This document shows positions 44,310-54,171 of a DNA stretch of 60,348 nt, one piece after another (positions within the stretch are counted from its first letter, which is position 1; each line of letters begins with the position of its first letter). The notes below the pieces were generated by a model. The model saw only the letters and a program-made list of their open reading frames with translations. It did no database searches and was not told the DNA's origin. Source of the DNA: Nostoc sp. TH1S01 (lineage in GTDB: Bacteria; Cyanobacteriota; Cyanobacteriia; Cyanobacteriales; Nostocaceae). Both the position numbers and the translations under genes were made by a program. The stretch covers positions 1-60,348 of the forward strand of contig JAGKSW010000023.1 in NCBI GenBank assembly GCA_018993265.1, in the 5' to 3' direction.

Positions 44310-47300
44310 TCAGTTAGAAGCTGCGCTTTCTGCTACATTACCGATAAGTTGCTCTAGAGTGCGGAGTAATTCTTGCTCGTTGTAAGGTTTGGAAAAATAG
44401 GCTCTAGCACCTAGTTGCATCGCTAGTTGTCGGTGTTTATCGCTACTGCGCGAAGTTAGCATAGCAACGGGGATATTTTTTAAGCCACCATTGTTTTTGA
44501 CTTTGCCTAAAAATCCATAACCGTCAAGGCGAGGCATTTCTATATCACAAATGACGGCGGCAATTTGTAAGCCTGTTTCTAATTTTTCTAAAGCATCTTG
44601 ACCATCTTTTGCTTGTTCTACTTGATAGCCACCTTTTTCTAGAGTCAATGCTAAGAAACGGCGGACATTAATTGAGTCATCAATGATTAAAATTTTGCCT
44701 TTTGGCTTAGGAGGTAAGGCTGCTAGTTTTTCACTGTCAACGAACAAAAATGGTGTTTTTAATCTGACTGAGGGTAATTGGTTGTTTTTCGGGGTATTTT
44801 GATTGGTAGCAATCCAATAGAGTAATTCGTTAGCACTCACTAAGGCTACGACTCGACCATCACCGAGAATTGTGCAGTTACTAAAGCCTTCTGGTAGGGG
44901 TATATTGCCTTCAACTTGACGGATGGCTACTTCTTGTTCACCCCAGCAACGGTCTACTTGGATAGCGACGGTTTGATTGTTACCTTTAACTATTAAGACG
45001 CTGCTGGCGTTAATGGCGGCGGGAGTTTCCAGTTCGGGACTGTCGTAACGTGGACAATTAAATTGCAGATATTGTCCCAGGCGAATCAAAGGTACCATTG
45101 TGCCTTGCCAGTTTAGGACTTCGCTACCTCCCATTGAAATAATGCGATCGCTTTGGAGTAAAAATATTTCAGATACCACATCGGTGGGAAATGCCAGCAA
45201 TATTTTACCCGTTTCGATTAACAGCACTCTGGCCACAGAAAGAGTAAACGGTACTGATAAGGTGAAGGTCGTCCCAACGCCTGGTTCAGTATCGACTGTG
45301 ATATCACCGCGCACGAGTTTTAAATTGTTGCGAACCACATCCATACCTACGCCACGGCCAGATAAGGCGGTGACTTTTTCAGAGGTGCTGAACCCTGGTT
45401 CAAAAATTAGCGAAAGTAGTTCATCATCACTGGCACTTTCTAATAGCGAACTATCTAACCCCATTGCTAAGGCGCGAGAACGAATTTTTTCTAAAGAAAT
45501 TCCTCGTCCATCATCGCGCATGGTAATCATAGTCCGATTGCTGCGGTGAGTGGCTTGAATTTCGATTAATCCTTGTTCTGGTTTGCCTAAGCTGCGGCGC
45601 GTGGCTGGTTCTTCAATACCATGATCAAAAGCATTTCTTAATAAGTGCATTAAAGGGTCATTTAATGCTTCTAAAATGCTGCGTTCAATTAATGTATTAC
45701 CACCTTCAATTTTTAGCTGCACATTTTTGCCATACTCTACATTTAAGTCGCGGATGGCTCTTGGAAAACGCTCAACTAATTCGGAGATTGGCCGCATCCG
45801 CACTTGATTGAGTTTCGTTTGCAGTTGTTTGGATGTTTTGTTTAATTTGCGAGCGATTTGGTCAGCATCATCAACACTTAATTGAATATCTGTGGAGACT
45901 TCTTGCACCTGGACAATAGTTTCGACTACATCTTGCGATCGCAAATTAATTTCTTCGAGTGAGTGCTGAGTCACCGAAGTTTGCTCAACGGGGGGAACCC
46001 CCGCACGCAACTTCTCGCTGAGTGCTGTTAGCGGTAGCGGGGCGTTTAGCCCGTGCTGAGTTGAATAAGTTTCTTCTATTTCTGCTGAGTTCTCCAGCGA
46101 TACTCCAATTTCATGATTTTGCCGCGCATTTAAGGATAGCACTCTGTTATATGCCATCCGTAACTCTTGATTTTCTCTATCCAGAGTTTGCACTCTCTGG
46201 CTGAGATTTCGTGCGAGTTTACGTAATTTTTCTAATTGAGAATGTAGACCATTTCTTTGAACGATGAGTTCGCTAAACAAATCGTTAATTTGCTCTAGGT
46301 GTCTACTAGGAACTCGGACTGTATTTTCAGAATGTTCACGGTCTTTGCCATTAGTAATTGGTTCGTTTTTATGTTCAGCAATAATTGTGTTGATTTCTGG
46401 TAAGCTGACAGAATTAATGCTCTGATTAATCTCTGCTTCTAAAGGTATAAAATTACTAACAGATATGTCTTCTTCTTGCTTAACGATAGGTATTTCTACT
46501 AATTCTATTTCTTGGTTAACACCGTTATCTGTAGCGAGGAATTGTGCAATGGCTTCTGCGGTTGACAGTGGCTCAATTTGGTTATAAGTGGTTGGAGAAT
46601 TAACTAAATTCAGTTCAATTGCTCTCGGTAAACTATCGAGTTGATTGGTTAAGACTAAAGCTTGCGCTCGCCGCCATGTTTGCAATGCTATCTGAGCAAT
46701 TTCCGAGACGCGTTCTGGTGCAGCAGATTCTATAGTTTGTTTAATAGAATCACACAGTTGGGTAAATGCTGACAATTGCAACATTTCTCCTAAACCGCCT
46801 AATTCCGCCGCCATAATAGCAACTTCTTCTTGCAAACAAGGTTTTTGACTATCAGCCAACACAGATTCTAAACGTTGCAAACAACCTTCTACTTCGGTTT
46901 CAAATAATAAAGGAATAATACTTTGCCCATCTTCTGGGGACAACATGGTTGTCACATCTTCCGGAGTGGGATCACCTAAACGTTGATGTAGCTCGTCAAA
47001 AACGGGGTAACAAAAACTAGTTAACCATTGCTCTTCTATGACACTTTGTGTAGATAGCAAATCCACAATCTGACGCATCCAATCAATTGCCGAAAGCAGT
47101 AAACTTTGCAATTGTTGGTCAATTTCTAGAGAAGTTTTTCTAGTTTTGAGAACCTTAAAAGCATCTTCTAAACGGTGTGCTAAATCACTTAGCACCCGAA
47201 ATCCCATCATCGCTGCGCCACCTTTAATTGAGTGGGCAGCGCGGAGTGCGCCATTAATTTTTTCTAAATCTATGCGATGGCTGGTATCGATTTCCAGCAA

Positions 47301-47381
47301 GACTCCCTCTAAAGTATTGAGGTAATCTGTCGCTTCTTCCAGAAATTGCATCTGGATTTCTAATTCTTTATCTGGTGACAT
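44310..47381 (-). CDS. hmpE: CheA-type hybrid histidine kinase of a motility chemosensory system
   Basis: A 1023-residue kinase. Hpt domain with 'RAAHSIKGGAAMMG' (His ~50), a second helical Hpt-like region, a dimerisation helix bundle (~345-405), the CheA HATPase core with 'HLLRNAFDHGIEEPA' and 'GRGISLEKIR', 'SGRGVGMDVV', a CheW-like domain (~690-840) and a C-terminal receiver (~890-1010, 'ILIIDDSINVRR', Asp in 'VICDIEMPR'). It should form arrays with the MCP and CheW encoded upstream. The order PatA-CheY-CheW-MCP-CheA matches the Nostoc hmp and Synechocystis pil operons for type IV pilus motility; which paralog this is cannot be fixed. Linker 439-472 is repeat-derived. Confidence 0.88.
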   Translation of the reverse strand: MSPDKELEIQMQFLEEATDYLNTLEGVLLEIDTSHRIDLEKINGALRAAHSIKGGAAMMGFRVLSDLAHRLEDAFKVLKTRKTSLEIDQQLQSLLLSAIDWMRQIVDLLSTQSVIEEQWLTSFCYPVFDELHQRLGDPTPEDVTTMLSPEDGQSIIPLLFETEVEGCLQRLESVLADSQKPCLQEEVAIMAAELGGLGEMLQLSAFTQLCDSIKQTIESAAPERVSEIAQIALQTWRRAQALVLTNQLDSLPRAIELNLVNSPTTYNQIEPLSTAEAIAQFLATDNGVNQEIELVEIPIVKQEEDISVSNFIPLEAEINQSINSVSLPEINTIIAEHKNEPITNGKDREHSENTVRVPSRHLEQINDLFSELIVQRNGLHSQLEKLRKLARNLSQRVQTLDRENQELRMAYNRVLSLNARQNHEIGVSLENSAEIEETYSTQHGLNAPLPLTALSEKLRAGVPPVEQTSVTQHSLEEINLRSQDVVETIVQVQEVSTDIQLSVDDADQIARKLNKTSKQLQTKLNQVRMRPISELVERFPRAIRDLNVEYGKNVQLKIEGGNTLIERSILEALNDPLMHLLRNAFDHGIEEPATRRSLGKPEQGLIEIQATHRSNRTMITMRDDGRGISLEKIRSRALAMGLDSSLLESASDDELLSLIFEPGFSTSEKVTALSGRGVGMDVVRNNLKLVRGDITVDTEPGVGTTFTLSVPFTLSVARVLLIETGKILLAFPTDVVSEIFLLQSDRIISMGGSEVLNWQGTMVPLIRLGQYLQFNCPRYDSPELETPAAINASSVLIVKGNNQTVAIQVDRCWGEQEVAIRQVEGNIPLPEGFSNCTILGDGRVVALVSANELLYWIATNQNTPKNNQLPSVRLKTPFLFVDSEKLAALPPKPKGKILIIDDSINVRRFLALTLEKGGYQVEQAKDGQDALEKLETGLQIAAVICDIEMPRLDGYGFLGKVKNNGGLKNIPVAMLTSRSSDKHRQLAMQLGARAYFSKPYNEQELLRTLEQLIGNVAESAASN
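45963..46065 (-). repeat. Dispersed repeat translated within CheA linker
   Basis: Two copies of GAGTGCTGAGT / GAGTGCTGTTAG flank 'CGGGGGGAACCCCCGCACG' and 'GCGGTAGCGGGGCGTTTAGC', which I know as typical intergenic repeat words of Nostocales. Here they are in frame and encode 'LSEKLRAGVPPVEQTS' and neighbours between the second Hpt-like region and the kinase core. Confidence 0.65.
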
Positions 47382-47493
47382 TGTTTTTAATAATTAGTTA
47401 TTGGTCATTAGTCACTTGTACTGAGCGAAGCCGAAGTATTGGTTATTTGTCATTAGTCAACACAGGACAAAGGACAAATGACAAGTGACAAAA
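47382..47493. repeat. GTCATTAGTCA / GACAAATGAC repeats between MCP and CheA genes
   Basis: The 112-bp spacer is almost entirely short repeats: 'TTATTGGTCATTAGTCA', 'CTTGTACTGAGCGAAGCC', a second 'TTATTTGTCATTAGTCA' and the inverse 'GGACAAATGACAAGTGAC'. It can fold as a hairpin and could lower the level of the CheA part of the transcript. Confidence 0.65.
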
Positions 47494-49788
47494 TCAATTA
47501 ACTTTAAAAGTCTCAACAGTCTCTTGCAACTTATGAGAAATATCGACAGTTTGTTTAAGAGATTGGCAAACTGAGCTAGAAGAATCTCTTGTGCGTTGAG
47601 AAATCGCTGCGATTTCTTTCATTAACAAGCTAACAGTTTGCGATGTTTGCACTTGGGATGCGGTTGCAGAAGAAATAGACTGTACTAAAGAATCAATTTG
47701 ACGGGAAACATCGAAAATCTGTCCGAGATTTTGTTTGGCTTCTTCAACTACCCGCGCACCTTCACCAACTTGGGTAGTACCAATTTCTATCGCCTGAACA
47801 ACGGCGCTAGTTTCCCGTTGAATATTCTCGACAATTTGTTCGATTTCTTGGGTGGCTGCGGCGCTACGGGCTGCTAACTCACCTACTTCTTCGGCTACCA
47901 CAGCAAAACCTTGTCCTTCTTCACCAGCACGCGCGGCTTCGATACCTGCGTTGATGGCGAGTAAGTTGGTTTGCATAGCAATTTGATTAATTAAAGAGAC
48001 GACGCGAGAAATTTGTTGGGAAGACTCGCCTAAACGTTTAACTTTCTGGGCTGTTTCGCCGACAGTTTCTCTCAGAAACAGAATGTTCTGCACTGTTAAA
48101 TACATCGCTTCTTCACTCTTAGAAGCGTTTTGCGCGGCGTTATTCGCCACAGTGGCAGCTTGTTCGGCACTATTCGCAACCGCTTGCATGGAATTAGTCA
48201 TGTTATCAACAGCGTCCAAAGCGCGGTTAATTTCCTCGGCTTGCACCAGTGCTTCGTCTGCAAGTTGACGAATAGCTGTTTCGTTAGAGTTGATAGCGGT
48301 ATTGACTTGGGTGGCTGCTTGTTTAACTTGAGTGACAATATCCCGCAAACTTTCGACAATAGAGTTGAAAAAGTCAGCAACAGTGCCAATTTCGCCGTCT
48401 GTCACATCAGCGCGGACTGTTAAATCACCTCTAGCTGCACCTTCTATGTCATTGAGTAGTTCTAAGAGTTGCAGTTGTAAGGCTTCGTGTGTTGGGCGTT
48501 CATCTAGGGAATTTGACTGAATAATAGTTTTATTATGGGCAATTTCGGCTTTTTCGTTGACTAAAACCTGTAATTGAGCCGCCATATTATCAATATTGGC
48601 ACTCAATGCGCCTATCTCGTCTTCTCTTTCGGATGCGAGGCGAGTGTTAAGTTCACCTTGTCCGAGTTTAGCGACAGCAACTGTAGCATTGATGATTGGC
48701 TGTGTAGTACGTTTGGCTAACCAAGCTGCGATCGCTGCTACAATCAGTCCAATTAATCCTGTACCAATAGTTATAATCCACAACAATTGTTGTTGCGTGC
48801 CATATAAAATTGCCGCATCCGTAGTGAGTAAGACTTGCCAATTTAAATCAGATAAACCTGCAATTTTTGGTGCTGGGACGTAACTAATTAATTGCCGTTT
48901 ACGATGGCTTTGAGGAACGGTTGTGAGGGTAGCAATATTATTTGTGGCGAGAATTTTTGCTAAACCAGGGTACTCAGATTTGGCTTCTTTGCCTAATAAT
49001 TCTTGGCGTGAACTCAAGAAAACTTTGCCAGAATTATCTAGCACAGCATATTGATAACCATTAACAGCATAGTTTTTGATTCTTGCTTCTAAAGCTTTGG
49101 TCGGTAGACTGATTCTAACTACGCCTAAAGTTTTACCTGTGATTGTATTTTTAATCGGTGCAGCTAGATAAATATCAGTAGATTTTTTTGGGTGACTAAT
49201 AACCGCCGCATCTTTTTGCAGCGTTGCTTGAAAATAACTATTGTCTTTTTGGTTATCTACATGTTCCCCTGAAGATTGCACAATCACATTACCGTCAGTA
49301 TCGAAGACCGCAATATTACTATAATTTTGGTAATTTGTGAGAATTTTATCAAGTAATACTTGCTTTTCTTGAATATTAGTATTGCTGGCGAGGTTGCCAT
49401 TGGCAAATAAAGGCGAGTTTGCCAGTATTTGAATATCTCCATACCTATCGGACATAAAGCGGTTAATTTTATCAGTTAAATCAACAGCTTCAGCCGTTTG
49501 AGATTGGATAATTTGCTTGGTGAGGGATTTACTAGTTAAATGGTAGGCGATCGCACCCATGACTAAAGCTGGTATGGTACTGATAGCGATCGCTAAAATT
49601 GTTGCTTTTGTTTCTAAACTCAGCCGTTTTAAATACCCACCTAAATTAGGCTGCATTTCACTATCAGACTTGGCAGCCTTCCCACTATTATTTAGTTTGA
49701 TATTACTCTGAGAAAGTTTGGTAGATGCAATCAAAGAAGCACTATTTTTTCCATCACCAGTCTTAGCCGTGTCAGTTTTATTAAACAT
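47494..49788 (-). CDS. hmpD: Methyl-accepting chemotaxis protein with Cache sensor
   Basis: About 764 residues. A basic Ser/Asn-rich cytoplasmic N-terminus, TM1 (~55-77), an extracytoplasmic double-Cache-like sensor (~80-325, '[17 protein letters not shown]', '[13 protein letters not shown]', '[14 protein letters not shown]'), TM2 (~330-352, '[18 protein letters not shown]'), HAMP, and a signalling hairpin with the tip motif '[19 protein letters not shown]'. The tip differs from enteric MCPs as usual in PilJ/HmpD types. I prefer the ATG at 49788: AGGAG lies 9 bases before it, while the ATG at 49806 has none. Ligand unknown. It is the receptor of the five-gene operon. Confidence 0.9.
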   Translation of the reverse strand: MFNKTDTAKTGDGKNSASLIASTKLSQSNIKLNNSGKAAKSDSEMQPNLGGYLKRLSLETKATILAIAISTIPALVMGAIAYHLTSKSLTKQIIQSQTAEAVDLTDKINRFMSDRYGDIQILANSPLFANGNLASNTNIQEKQVLLDKILTNYQNYSNIAVFDTDGNVIVQSSGEHVDNQKDNSYFQATLQKDAAVISHPKKSTDIYLAAPIKNTITGKTLGVVRISLPTKALEARIKNYAVNGYQYAVLDNSGKVFLSSRQELLGKEAKSEYPGLAKILATNNIATLTTVPQSHRKRQLISYVPAPKIAGLSDLNWQVLLTTDAAILYGTQQQLLWIITIGTGLIGLIVAAIAAWLAKRTTQPIINATVAVAKLGQGELNTRLASEREDEIGALSANIDNMAAQLQVLVNEKAEIAHNKTIIQSNSLDERPTHEALQLQLLELLNDIEGAARGDLTVRADVTDGEIGTVADFFNSIVESLRDIVTQVKQAATQVNTAINSNETAIRQLADEALVQAEEINRALDAVDNMTNSMQAVANSAEQAATVANNAAQNASKSEEAMYLTVQNILFLRETVGETAQKVKRLGESSQQISRVVSLINQIAMQTNLLAINAGIEAARAGEEGQGFAVVAEEVGELAARSAAATQEIEQIVENIQRETSAVVQAIEIGTTQVGEGARVVEEAKQNLGQIFDVSRQIDSLVQSISSATASQVQTSQTVSLLMKEIAAISQRTRDSSSSVCQSLKQTVDISHKLQETVETFKVN

Positions 49789-49848
49789 CCTGCAATTCTC
49801 CTGCATTGGTAAACAAAAAATATTTAAAGTTATCTAATTACAAATAAC

Positions 49849-50346
49849 TTAATCACTGCGGAGAATAGAAGATTGCACAATTGCTTGTGCATCTAATACC
49901 AGCAATATTTCTTCTTGTTGCACAACACATCCACGTAAATAAGGAACTAAACTAGATGCTACTTGTCCAATTGGCGAATGAATATCATCAACTAGAATTT
50001 TAGTTGTCCCTTTAATTTCTTGCACAACTAAACCTAAAAGCAGTGATTCTACTTTAATCACGATGGCATTATACTGCTGCCTTCTTGTATCGATAGCTTC
50101 TAAATTGAGCATTCGGGGTAAATCAATGGCCCAAATTATGCGACTCCGCCAATTCATTAAGCCTAATATACATCCAGGCATATTCGGCATAGGAGTTACC
50201 GCTTCCACTGGCAAAATCACAGCCTCTTGAGTGTGATTCATTGCCAACATCGCCGCGGTTTGTTGATTTAGCTGAAACTTTAAATAACCGTCTCCTAATT
50301 TATTTTGAAGAGGTTTTTGAGCAAGTATAGTGTTGGAATTATTCAT
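49849..50346 (-). CDS. hmpC: CheW-like coupling protein
   Basis: A 165-residue CheW-domain protein that links the MCP to the CheA kinase. Seen are 'YLKFQLNQQTAAML', 'LPVEAVTPMPNMPGCILGLM' (the GxxNxRG region reads 'GLMNWRSRIIWAIDLPRML') and 'LGLVVQEIKGT'. It is 60 bases upstream of the MCP gene and 4 bases downstream of the CheY gene, so tightly operonic. Start ATG 50346. Confidence 0.88.
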   Translation of the reverse strand: MNNSNTILAQKPLQNKLGDGYLKFQLNQQTAAMLAMNHTQEAVILPVEAVTPMPNMPGCILGLMNWRSRIIWAIDLPRMLNLEAIDTRRQQYNAIVIKVESLLLGLVVQEIKGTTKILVDDIHSPIGQVASSLVPYLRGCVVQQEEILLVLDAQAIVQSSILRSD

Positions 50347-50350
50347 CGGT

Positions 50351-50728
50351 TTAAATCACCACTGATTTAATAGCTCTTAATAACTGTTCTCTGGTGTATG
50401 GCTTAGTAAGATAAACATCGGCTCCTTGTTTCATAGCCCACAATCTATCTATTTCCAGATTTTTTGAGCTACAAATAACTATTGGTAACTTTTGTGTTAC
50501 TGGATGTTTTTTTAATGAACGGCATAATTCAAAACCGCTCATTCCCGGCATGACAACATCAGTCACAATTGCATCGGGATTTTGCAAAATAGCTTGCTCT
50601 AACGCTTCTTTAGCACCAGTTGCCTTAATGACGTTATAGCCACTTTCTTTGAGATAATGGCTCATCAGTTCTAATTCGCTGGGCGAATCTTCAACAATTA
50701 AAATTGTGCCAACCAAAGTTAAACTCAC
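50351..50728 (-). CDS. hmpB: CheY-like single-domain response regulator
   Basis: A 125-residue receiver with 'LIVEDSPSE' at the start, phospho-Asp in 'AIVTDVVMPGMSG' (~57), 'ICSSKN' and Lys in 'VYLTKPYTR'. No output domain. It should be phosphorylated by the operon's CheA and act on the pilus motor or on polarity, as known for the PilH/HmpB type. Intergenic distance to the CheW gene is 4 bases, to the PatA-type gene 32 bases. Confidence 0.88.
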   Translation of the reverse strand: MSLTLVGTILIVEDSPSELELMSHYLKESGYNVIKATGAKEALEQAILQNPDAIVTDVVMPGMSGFELCRSLKKHPVTQKLPIVICSSKNLEIDRLWAMKQGADVYLTKPYTREQLLRAIKSVVI

Positions 50729-50760
50729 TCCTAATTCTCCTTATTGTAGGAAAGACAGTA

Positions 50761-51813
50761 TTATTTAATATGTTTAAACACAATTTTCAGTAATTCTGAT
50801 TGCGTAAAAGGCTTAGTCAAATAGCCAGATGATCTGACCATTTTTGCTTTAGCTCTATCAATAAATCCTGTCCTGCCAGTTACCATAATGATGGGTGTAT
50901 TTTTAAATGCTGAATGCCTGCGTAATAATGAACAAAGTTCATAACCATCTAAATTAGGCATTTCGACATCTAATAAAATCAAGTCAGGCTTACTGCGGAG
51001 AATCTGCATTAATGCCTTAACAGGATCATTAATTGTCACTACCGAAAAGGTATTTTCATCTAAAAATAGCTTGATAGAATTTAATACAGTTTGGCTATCA
51101 TCAATGCAGGCAACTGTATACAAGCTATTTCTTTCTAACTGCTTGATATTTTTATGATTACTATTTTCTCCAGAAGCAAAATTGCTATTTTTGGTTAAAG
51201 CCTTGTTATTAGACAATGAATTAATTGCAGGTAAAACTGGCGAACCCTTCGCAACATTCACTGGTTGCTGAACGTGGTAACGATGGCGTAATTGTCTTTG
51301 ACAATATTCCACTAGTAAACGCAAATCTAACTGACAGAATTTTGGTAATTCATTCCAGGAACTGTCAGGATAAAATTCGTAGGTTCCTTCTTTTAAAATT
51401 AAAAATGACTCCAGCACCTCTTTAGCTAATTCGTCTACTAAAGTAGCTGCTTGCATAGAACTGATGTAACGTTGCTCTACCAACCAACAAATTGCTTGGT
51501 AATCTGGATATGGTATTGATAAATTTTCATTGGCTGGTTCAAACATCAGTCGCATCTGTACGCGAGTAGCACTATTGAGAGTCGGAATATTCAGACTCAA
51601 GCGCCGCAACTGATTATCAAGTCGCTCAAACACCTTATCAGATGAAGAAGCATAAGTAAGTTTACCTTCGTCTAGATATATTGACCATGAGGTTGAACCA
51701 GCAAATACACGTAAGCACCCCGTAGCTCGCCGACTAGTTAGCTGTGCTAATAAAGATAGTGGATGTAGTTTTTGGATTAACCGATGACTACTCATAGGAG
51801 TTAGATTTTGCAT
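50761..51813 (-). CDS. hmpA: PatA-type response regulator (PATAN domain plus receiver)
   Basis: A 350-residue protein: a DUF4388/PATAN-like N-terminus (~10-120, 'LSLLAQLTSRRATGCLRVFAG' in part: LSLLAQLTSRRATGCLRV), a helical middle, and a C-terminal receiver (~228-350) with 'VACIDDSQTV', phospho-Asp in 'LILLDVEMPNLDG' (~278) and Lys in 'YLTKPFT'. PatA-type regulators act in Nostocales heterocyst patterning and, as PilG/HmpA, in type IV pilus motility. It is the first gene of the operon, and the ~800 bases upstream hold its promoter and then the small-RNA array. Start ATG 51813. Confidence 0.88.
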   Translation of the reverse strand: MQNLTPMSSHRLIQKLHPLSLLAQLTSRRATGCLRVFAGSTSWSIYLDEGKLTYASSSDKVFERLDNQLRRLSLNIPTLNSATRVQMRLMFEPANENLSIPYPDYQAICWLVEQRYISSMQAATLVDELAKEVLESFLILKEGTYEFYPDSSWNELPKFCQLDLRLLVEYCQRQLRHRYHVQQPVNVAKGSPVLPAINSLSNNKALTKNSNFASGENSNHKNIKQLERNSLYTVACIDDSQTVLNSIKLFLDENTFSVVTINDPVKALMQILRSKPDLILLDVEMPNLDGYELCSLLRRHSAFKNTPIIMVTGRTGFIDRAKAKMVRSSGYLTKPFTQSELLKIVFKHIK

Positions 51814-52620
51814 TTACTTCAGCTAAATTGAATACTTGTCATCTCAATTCGTACCTTGTTGAGTTACCATTCCCAGCAAAACTTAGTTTTTGCGTAAAAA
51901 ATACTACAAATACTTCAGATTAAGTTTGGGTTAGCGTAACTTTATGCTATGGATTTTGGCGTTTACATCTTATTTATATAAGTAATTAAAAGTTAAATTA
52001 ATTACTTGGATTGAAATTGATTAGCATAAGGATAAATAACTTCACAAATAGTAAAAATTAAAACGATCCCCTTGCCTGTCATCAACTTTTAGATAAGCAA
52101 ATCTGAAAGAATACTGCTAAATTAGCAAAATCTAACTAGATTTTTCTCAGTAGTTACACTTAAAAAAAATCAGCTTTGTCCAAACCAGATATAATGTAAT
52201 CTTTGGTTAAGTAAGATTACTGGAAATTTACATAAATTGATTAGATGCAATTAGTTCTAGCCTCTGTTTGTGCAATTGTCGATATCATTCCCACGGAAAA
52301 CGCAAACATGATTCTTCTTAATAAAACTTCAACTTATTTGCTCAAGGCATAGTAATATGAAGCTACATTTAAGTACTTCGAGAGTTGTTCGTAAATTCAC
52401 TTAGTATTACTTAGAGATAATTTTTGGGCAAGTTGTTTAAGTATAATTAATCTAGGTAGATGAAGGCTGGAGGCGATCGCTAGTTTTATCTAGGTAGTTA
52501 TCATCTAAAGTACACCCAAAAAACCTGTTTAAATTCTTTTGCACAGTTGTTGAGCTATATTTGCATTCACTTGCTCAACAGATAGGATAAGATTTAGTAA
52601 TAATGGAGCATGTTAAAAAT
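51814..52620. other. ~800-bp leader of the chemotaxis operon
   Basis: AT-rich non-coding DNA with a single GCGATCGC near 52477. No ORF and no repeat units; the small-RNA array starts just beyond. The long distance suggests a long 5' leader or complex promoter. No operator can be placed with confidence. Confidence 0.45.
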
Positions 52621-52623
52621 TGA

Positions 52624-52731
52624 CAAAAAAAGGCTTGGATCAGCCAAGCCTTTGTGTATACCAAGCATTTACTACACCAAGCTTAATTTATCCCAGGTCA
52701 TCCTTGAGTTCATCTTCCTAAAGGATGTATA
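52624..52731 (-). ncRNA. Array small RNA, unit A
   Basis: Minus strand: 5' motif TACATCCTTTAGGAAGATG (52729-52711), about 59 nt of body including GGGATAAATTAAGCTTGG and 'TGCTTGGTATACAC', then stem AGGCTTGG/CCAAGCCT (52651-52644 with 52638-52631), loop 5 nt, and a U-tract from A's at 52624-52631. The small reading frame after the motif ATG (14 codons) is not kept in other units, so it is not a peptide gene. Confidence 0.65.
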
Positions 52732-52854
52732 CAAATGATTTAATAACTGATAATAACAAAGTCACAATTGCTATTTTAATCTTTAAATAACCTCTTAATA
52801 AGATTAATATATGTCCAAAATTCTCAAGCTAAAATGTCTGTAACTTTTTATTTA

Positions 52855-52963
52855 CAAAAAAGGTTTGGTCGTTAGCCAAACCTTAAGAATTGCTGTGCTT
52901 AACAACGTACTAAATTAATTTATTACTTTTTAGTCATATAATTCATCTATCTTGAGGATGTAG
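52855..52963 (-). ncRNA. Array small RNA, unit B
   Basis: Minus strand: 5' motif CTACATCCTCAAGATAGATG (52963-52944), 59 nt body, stem AAGGTTTGG/CCAAACCTT (52884-52876 with 52868-52860) and a U-tract. Relative to unit A, GC pairs in the stem have become AU or shifted together, which keeps pairing. Confidence 0.6.
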
Positions 52964-53131
52964 CTAGATATCCTACAAATTGATATTAACGCCTGGTAAA
53001 AATAGACGATTTTTCTTAGAAAAAGAAAAGCACAAAATGACTGCAAAATCCATGAAAAAAATGTCCAAAAGATGAATAAATTCTGCAAGCATTGCCATCT
53101 AGATAATAGATTTACTGTCTGAAAAAACATG

Positions 53132-53232
53132 AAAAAGGCTTGGATTATTGTCCAAGCCCACATATACCAGGTGTTTACCATATCTAGATAATTTATCTCC
53201 TAATAAGATGTACTACATCTTCCTTTCAGTTG
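53132..53232 (-). ncRNA. Array small RNA, unit C
   Basis: Minus strand: 'CTGAAAGGAAGATG' ending at 53216, body with GGAGATAAATTATCTAG and 'CACCTGGTATATGTGG' (both resembling unit A), about 57 nt to the stem GGCTTGGA/TCCAAGCC (53158-53151 with 53144-53137) and a five-base U-tract. A palindrome AGATGTAGTACATCT overlaps the 5' motif. Confidence 0.6.
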
Positions 53233-53428
53233 TGTACAAAAATTTTAAACTATGATATGTGCCATTCATCAGTAAATATCAAAATTAAATTGATAATTTC
53301 AAGTAATTTAGCAGCTTGATAATCAAATTATTCTATCTTTAGTAATAAGCAAGATTAAATTTTAGTATAAAAATATTTGCAATTCCAATATATTAGATTT
53401 TAGTCAAGATTTATTTTTTATTTTTAAG

Positions 53429-53535
53429 AAAAAACCCTGGAACTAAAGCCAGGGTGAATACACGTTTTTCAGGCATTATGAGACAAAATATTAGCCTTGG
53501 AAATAATATATTTCACCTATCTACCGAAGGATAGA
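53429..53535 (-). ncRNA. Array small RNA, unit D
   Basis: Minus strand: 5' motif CTATCCTTCGGTAGATAGG (53534-53516), which itself forms a CTATC/GATAG hairpin, a 60-nt body, the stem ACCCTGG/CCAGGGT (53455-53449 with 53440-53434) and a U-tract from A's at 53429-53434. The stem sequence differs fully from unit A yet is still perfectly paired. Confidence 0.6.
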
Positions 53536-53599
53536 AAAAATTCAGCTTACCATCACGAGCATCATTGATCATCAGATGCTAATAATTTACATTTCAACA

Positions 53600-53702
53600 A
53601 AGAGACCCAGCTTATAGCTAGGTCTACATATACCAAGAGTTTACCACCTATGAATAGTTTAGGTATTCTACTACTTTAGGTCATCTACCAAAAGGCTGTA
53701 GC
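53600..53702 (-). ncRNA. Array small RNA, unit E
   Basis: Minus strand: 5' motif TACAGCCTTTTGGTAGATGA (53700-53681), 55-nt body with 'GGTAAACTCTTGGTATATG' close to units A and C, and a 9-bp stem with one C-A mismatch (53625-53603). The following 'CTCTTTGTTG' is a weak U-tract, so termination may be less efficient. A TATACT -10-like word lies about 20 bases before the motif. Confidence 0.55.
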
Positions 53703-54063
53703 TAAATTCATAAGTATATGATGGTTTACTATCATACTTAGTTTAATTACAAAAGATAGAGTATTCATTAAAACATTAAATATAATACAATGAGGCAACA
53801 CACAGATATATTAAATTCTTTAATTATGAATCAATATAGTCACCTGATACACATGACTTATGGTTAATGATGACACTGTAATATTCATAAGTTTGGTATT
53901 CATTTTTTTACTTAAACTGATATACTCTAAAACACAGATAGCTTGAACTAAACATCAAGCACCAGTAAAGTGTATTATATTTAGCTATTAATGAGAGGAT
54001 TTACCTTTAAAGGGCAAGGTATGCTTGAACAGGTAATTAATTTTTCACAACACTATAAATTAT

Positions 54064-54171
54064 AAAAAAGGTTTAGCACTGAGCTAAACCTCTGTAGAAA
54101 GCAGTTATTTGACACACCAGAATAAATTTAGACTGAGTTTATTAGTAGGGCATCTTCCTATAGTATGTAGT
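54064..54171 (-). ncRNA. Array small RNA, unit F
   Basis: Minus strand: 5' motif CTACATACTATAGGAAGATG (54170-54151), 59-nt body with 'TTCTGGTGTGTCAAATAAC', stem AGGTTTAG/CTAAACCT (54091-54084 with 54076-54069) and a six-base U-tract. It is the unit nearest to putA, 170 bases beyond the putA terminator. Confidence 0.6.

Noticed and set aside
52690-52716. Possible short peptide genes starting at the ATG of the GGAAGATG motif in the small-RNA units
   Set aside because: The frames end after 14, 7, 0, 2 and 2 codons in the different units and the peptides share nothing, so the conserved part is RNA, not protein.
52930-53181. 83-codon minus-strand ORF across units B and C
   Set aside because: It is made of AT-rich low-complexity codons and overlaps two units whose conservation follows RNA structure.
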